DNA of 16,500 nt from Bacillota bacterium (GTDB taxonomy: Bacteria > Bacillota > Bacilli > Paenibacillales > Paenibacillaceae): the NCBI GenBank assembly GCA_023418755.1, contig JAEZZE010000002.1:1-16500 (forward strand), given 5' to 3'. The position numbers were made by a program, and so were the translations under genes. Below the pieces are notes generated by a model that saw only the letters and a list, made by a program, of their open reading frames with translations, made no database searches and had not been told where the DNA came from. Positions within the stretch are counted from its first letter, which is position 1. Every line of letters begins with the position of its first letter. Below, in pieces: positions 14,432 through 16,500 of the stretch.

Positions 14432-15505
14432 ATGAAAAAAAGATACCGGATGGGCGTCATCGGATTGGGGGAAGGCCGCAGCATTATGTCCGCCGCGCTG
14501 CAAAGCGAGCAGTGGGAGCTGGCGCAGGTATGCGATCTGAACGAGGAGCTGTGCCGCCAGCGGGCGCAGGAATTCGATTTTCGCCATTGGACGACCTCTT
14601 ACGAGGAGATGCTGGCCAATGACGGGATCGACGTCATCGCGATCTACACGCCGGACCAGCTTCATTATAAGCATATTACGCAGGCAGTCGAGGCCGGCAA
14701 GCATGCGATCTGCACGAAGCCGGTGCTGCCCTCGCTGGAAGACGCCGCGAAGCTGCTCGCGTTCATGCGGGAGACGGATCGCAAGCTGTTTATCGGGCAG
14801 AGCACGCGCTATTTCGAACCGATGATTCATCAGCGCCGCGATTTCGAAGCGGGCAGGCATGGGGAATTGTCCGTCGTGGAGACGCATTACATTACGGACG
14901 GGCGTTGGTTCCTGGATAAAGGCTGGAGCAGGCAGCAAGGCTTCAGCTGGTTCCACGGCTTCATGATTCACGCGGTCGATCTCGTACGCTGGTACGTTCC
15001 CGACGTGTCGGAGGTGTCCGGCTTCGCGCTGACGAGCGCCAATACGAAGGCGTTCGGGCTGGAGGCGTGGGATTCGCTGCGCTTTATCGCCCGCAACGAA
15101 GCGGGACAGATCGCCACGATGGCCGGGGATTACGCGCTGCCTACGCTCGGCCAGCACGCCCAATCGCAAATCGGCTGCGTTCTTCGCGGCACTCGGGGCG
15201 TGACGCGCGCGGAATATTCGAACCTTACTTATTACACGCATTTCGCCGGAGAGGAGCCGAAGGTGCATTCCTTTGACGACAAGGAGCCGTATTACTTCCG
15301 CTTTGAGAACAAGAGCCATCATGCCGGAGAGTATCAAAATTATATCGAACACTTCGCCGATTGCCTGGATCGGGGCGAAGCGCCGCTGCCGGACGCGCGG
15401 GAAGCGGTTCATACGCTGGCGCTGATGGAAGCGATGACCAGAAGCGTTCATCGCGGAGGGCGGCCCGTCAAGCTGTCCGAGGTGATCGCCGAGTACGGAT
15501 TGTGA
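14432..15505 (+). CDS. Gfo/Idh/MocA family oxidoreductase
   Basis: This 357-aa NAD(P)-dependent oxidoreductase is encoded between the two fucosidase-type genes. The Rossmann motif is MGVIGLGEGRS (residues 7-17), with Glu-Gly where other members have Ala. The EKP motif appears as CTKP (residues 94-97), keeping the conserved Lys96 but replacing Glu with Thr. FHGFMIHAVDLVRWYV (174-189) provides the His180-x-x-Asp183 pair. The protein is distinct from the oxidoreductase at 1783-2823 and appears to belong to another subgroup. ATG 14432 has GAGGGAGGAG upstream and lies 30 bases after the fucosidase stop, so it is in the same operon. Possible roles are oxidation of the released L-fucose or of a fucoside; the sequence cannot choose between them. 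Confidence 0.92.
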   Translation: MKKRYRMGVIGLGEGRSIMSAALQSEQWELAQVCDLNEELCRQRAQEFDFRHWTTSYEEMLANDGIDVIAIYTPDQLHYKHITQAVEAGKHAICTKPVLPSLEDAAKLLAFMRETDRKLFIGQSTRYFEPMIHQRRDFEAGRHGELSVVETHYITDGRWFLDKGWSRQQGFSWFHGFMIHAVDLVRWYVPDVSEVSGFALTSANTKAFGLEAWDSLRFIARNEAGQIATMAGDYALPTLGQHAQSQIGCVLRGTRGVTRAEYSNLTYYTHFAGEEPKVHSFDDKEPYYFRFENKSHHAGEYQNYIEHFADCLDRGEAPLPDAREAVHTLALMEAMTRSVHRGGRPVKLSEVIAEYGL

Positions 15506-15533
15506 AACGAACGGGATAGGGGGCGTCATCGGG

Positions 15534-16500
15534 ATGGAATTGAGATACGACAAACCTGCCGAAGCGTGGACGGAAGCACTGCCCGTCGGCAACGGCAGGC
15601 TTGGCGGCATGGTGTTCGGCGGGATCGAGCAGGAGCGAGTCAGCCTGAACGAGGATTCGCTGTGGTCGGGTTACCCGCGCGATTGGAACAATCCGAGGGC
15701 ATTGCAGCTCCTCCCCGAAGTGCGGCGGGCCGTAAGGGAGGAGCGTTACGAGGACGCCGAGCGGCTTAGCAAAGCGGGCATGATGGGACCTTATACGCAG
15801 GCCTACATGCCGCTGGGCGATTGGCATATTCGCTTCTATCACGGCCATTTCGCCGACGGCTACCGGCGCTCGCTGGATCTGGAAGACGCCTGCGCGACCG
15901 TCAGCTACGAAATCGGCGGCGTCCGCTACACTCGGGAACTGATCGCCTCGCACCCCGATCAGGCGTTGGTGTATCGCTTGACCTGCAGCCAACCGGGAAA
16001 GCTCGTGTTGAAGGCGTGGCTGGACAGCCCGCTGCGCTCGACGACGGCCTGGCAGGACGGCGGGGAGGACGAGGCGTACTATGCGGTGCGGGGCGACTGT
16101 CCTTACGAAGTCGGCCCGAACTATGTGCACGATCCCGAGCCGGTCAAGTACGAGCCGGAAGCGGACAGCCGCACGATCTCGTTCGAGGGTCGGCTGGCGT
16201 GCCGGACGGATGCCGGAGCGAAGCTGAAGGTCGATCATACGGGCATCTGCGTCGAAGAGGCGACGGAGGTCGTGTTTTGTTTTACGGCGGGGACGAGCTT
16301 TGCCGGCTTCGACCGGATGCCCGACCGGGCGGCCGTTCCTCCCGGGGATCTGGCCGGACTGCGGCTGCGGGAAGCGATGGCAAGGTCGTTCGCGGAGCTG
16401 AAACGGCGGCATGAGGACGATTACCGGCCGCTATTTCGGCGGGTACGCTTTCGCCTGGGTTCCTCCTTGCCCGAAGAGCCGCGGGACTGGACGACGGACG
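15534..16500 (+). CDS. GH95 family glycosidase, N-terminal part (3' truncated by window edge)
   Basis: GH95 contains inverting alpha-1,2-L-fucosidases and alpha-L-galactosidases. ATG 15534 follows AGGGGG (15518-15523) by ten bases, and the frame is open for 322 codons to the end of the window. The N-terminus is the family hallmark: LRYDKPAEAWTEALPVGNG, then GGMVFGGIEQERVSLNEDSLWSG and PLGDWHIRF. These belong to the beta-sandwich N-domain. The segment AELKRRHEDDYRPLFRRVRF (about residues 291-310) marks the linker leading to the catalytic barrel, as in other members. The catalytic barrel and its carboxylates lie beyond the window, so fucosidase and galactosidase cannot be told apart. No signal peptide is present, suggesting a cytoplasmic enzyme. 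It starts 28 bases after the oxidoreductase and shares its operon. Confidence 0.9.
   Translation, partial: MELRYDKPAEAWTEALPVGNGRLGGMVFGGIEQERVSLNEDSLWSGYPRDWNNPRALQLLPEVRRAVREERYEDAERLSKAGMMGPYTQAYMPLGDWHIRFYHGHFADGYRRSLDLEDACATVSYEIGGVRYTRELIASHPDQALVYRLTCSQPGKLVLKAWLDSPLRSTTAWQDGGEDEAYYAVRGDCPYEVGPNYVHDPEPVKYEPEADSRTISFEGRLACRTDAGAKLKVDHTGICVEEATEVVFCFTAGTSFAGFDRMPDRAAVPPGDLAGLRLREAMARSFAELKRRHEDDYRPLFRRVRFRLGSSLPEEPRDWTTD

Noticed and set aside
13772..15610. A 612-codon open frame on the minus strand opposite the fucosidase and oxidoreductase genes
   Set aside because: It lies antisense to well-supported enzymes, has no recognisable domain and an Arg/His/Gln-rich composition typical of the complement of GC-rich genes.

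Overview
The window looks like chromosomal DNA from a GC-rich Firmicute of the Paenibacillaceae (Paenibacillus or Cohnella type; genus is an inference). The signs are strong AAGGAG-type ribosome binding sites, SigA-like promoters in AT-rich gaps, an LAGC lipobox, a YesM/YesN-type two-component system, and ABC sugar importers with no ATPase gene beside them. No RNA genes, CRISPR arrays or transposase genes were seen.

Layout. (1) Bases 1-4498, + strand: the distal part of a sugar operon, with two CUT1-type permeases (the first cut by the window edge), a Gfo/Idh/MocA oxidoreductase and a 549-aa protein I do not recognise. (2) Bases 4499-5736: a regulatory gap with a near-consensus promoter, then a divergent nucleoside-hydrolase-like enzyme starting at TTG 4801. 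(3) Bases 5743-5969: a non-coding foldback element of about 227 bp lying between convergent genes. (4) Bases 5973-8623, - strand: an AraC-type response regulator and a YesM-type sensor kinase, translationally coupled. (5) Bases 8624-8815: the divergent control region. (6) Bases 8816-11961, + strand: a second importer (lipoprotein binding protein and two permeases) with a stem-loop after the binding-protein gene. (7) Bases 11969-16500, + strand: an AraC-family regulator, a GH29 alpha-L-fucosidase, a second Gfo/Idh/MocA oxidoreductase and the N-terminal part of a GH95 glycosidase running off the window.

Taken together this is a carbohydrate-uptake locus, probably for fucosylated (or L-galactosylated) glycans. 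The kinase would sense an external sugar, directly or through the binding protein. The response regulator would activate the divergent importer operon. Imported oligosaccharides would then be trimmed by GH29 and GH95, which show no signal peptide and so look cytoplasmic. The oxidoreductases and the 549-aa protein may carry out further conversions. No fucI, fucK or fucA homologue is present, so the fate of the released sugar is not shown here.

The most notable non-coding signal is a CTAAAC/GTTTAG half-site. It occurs as two mirrored 16-bp tandem sites flanking the kinase/binding-protein control region, and again several times around the nucleoside-hydrolase promoter. This suggests one AraC-type regulator joins both transcription units.
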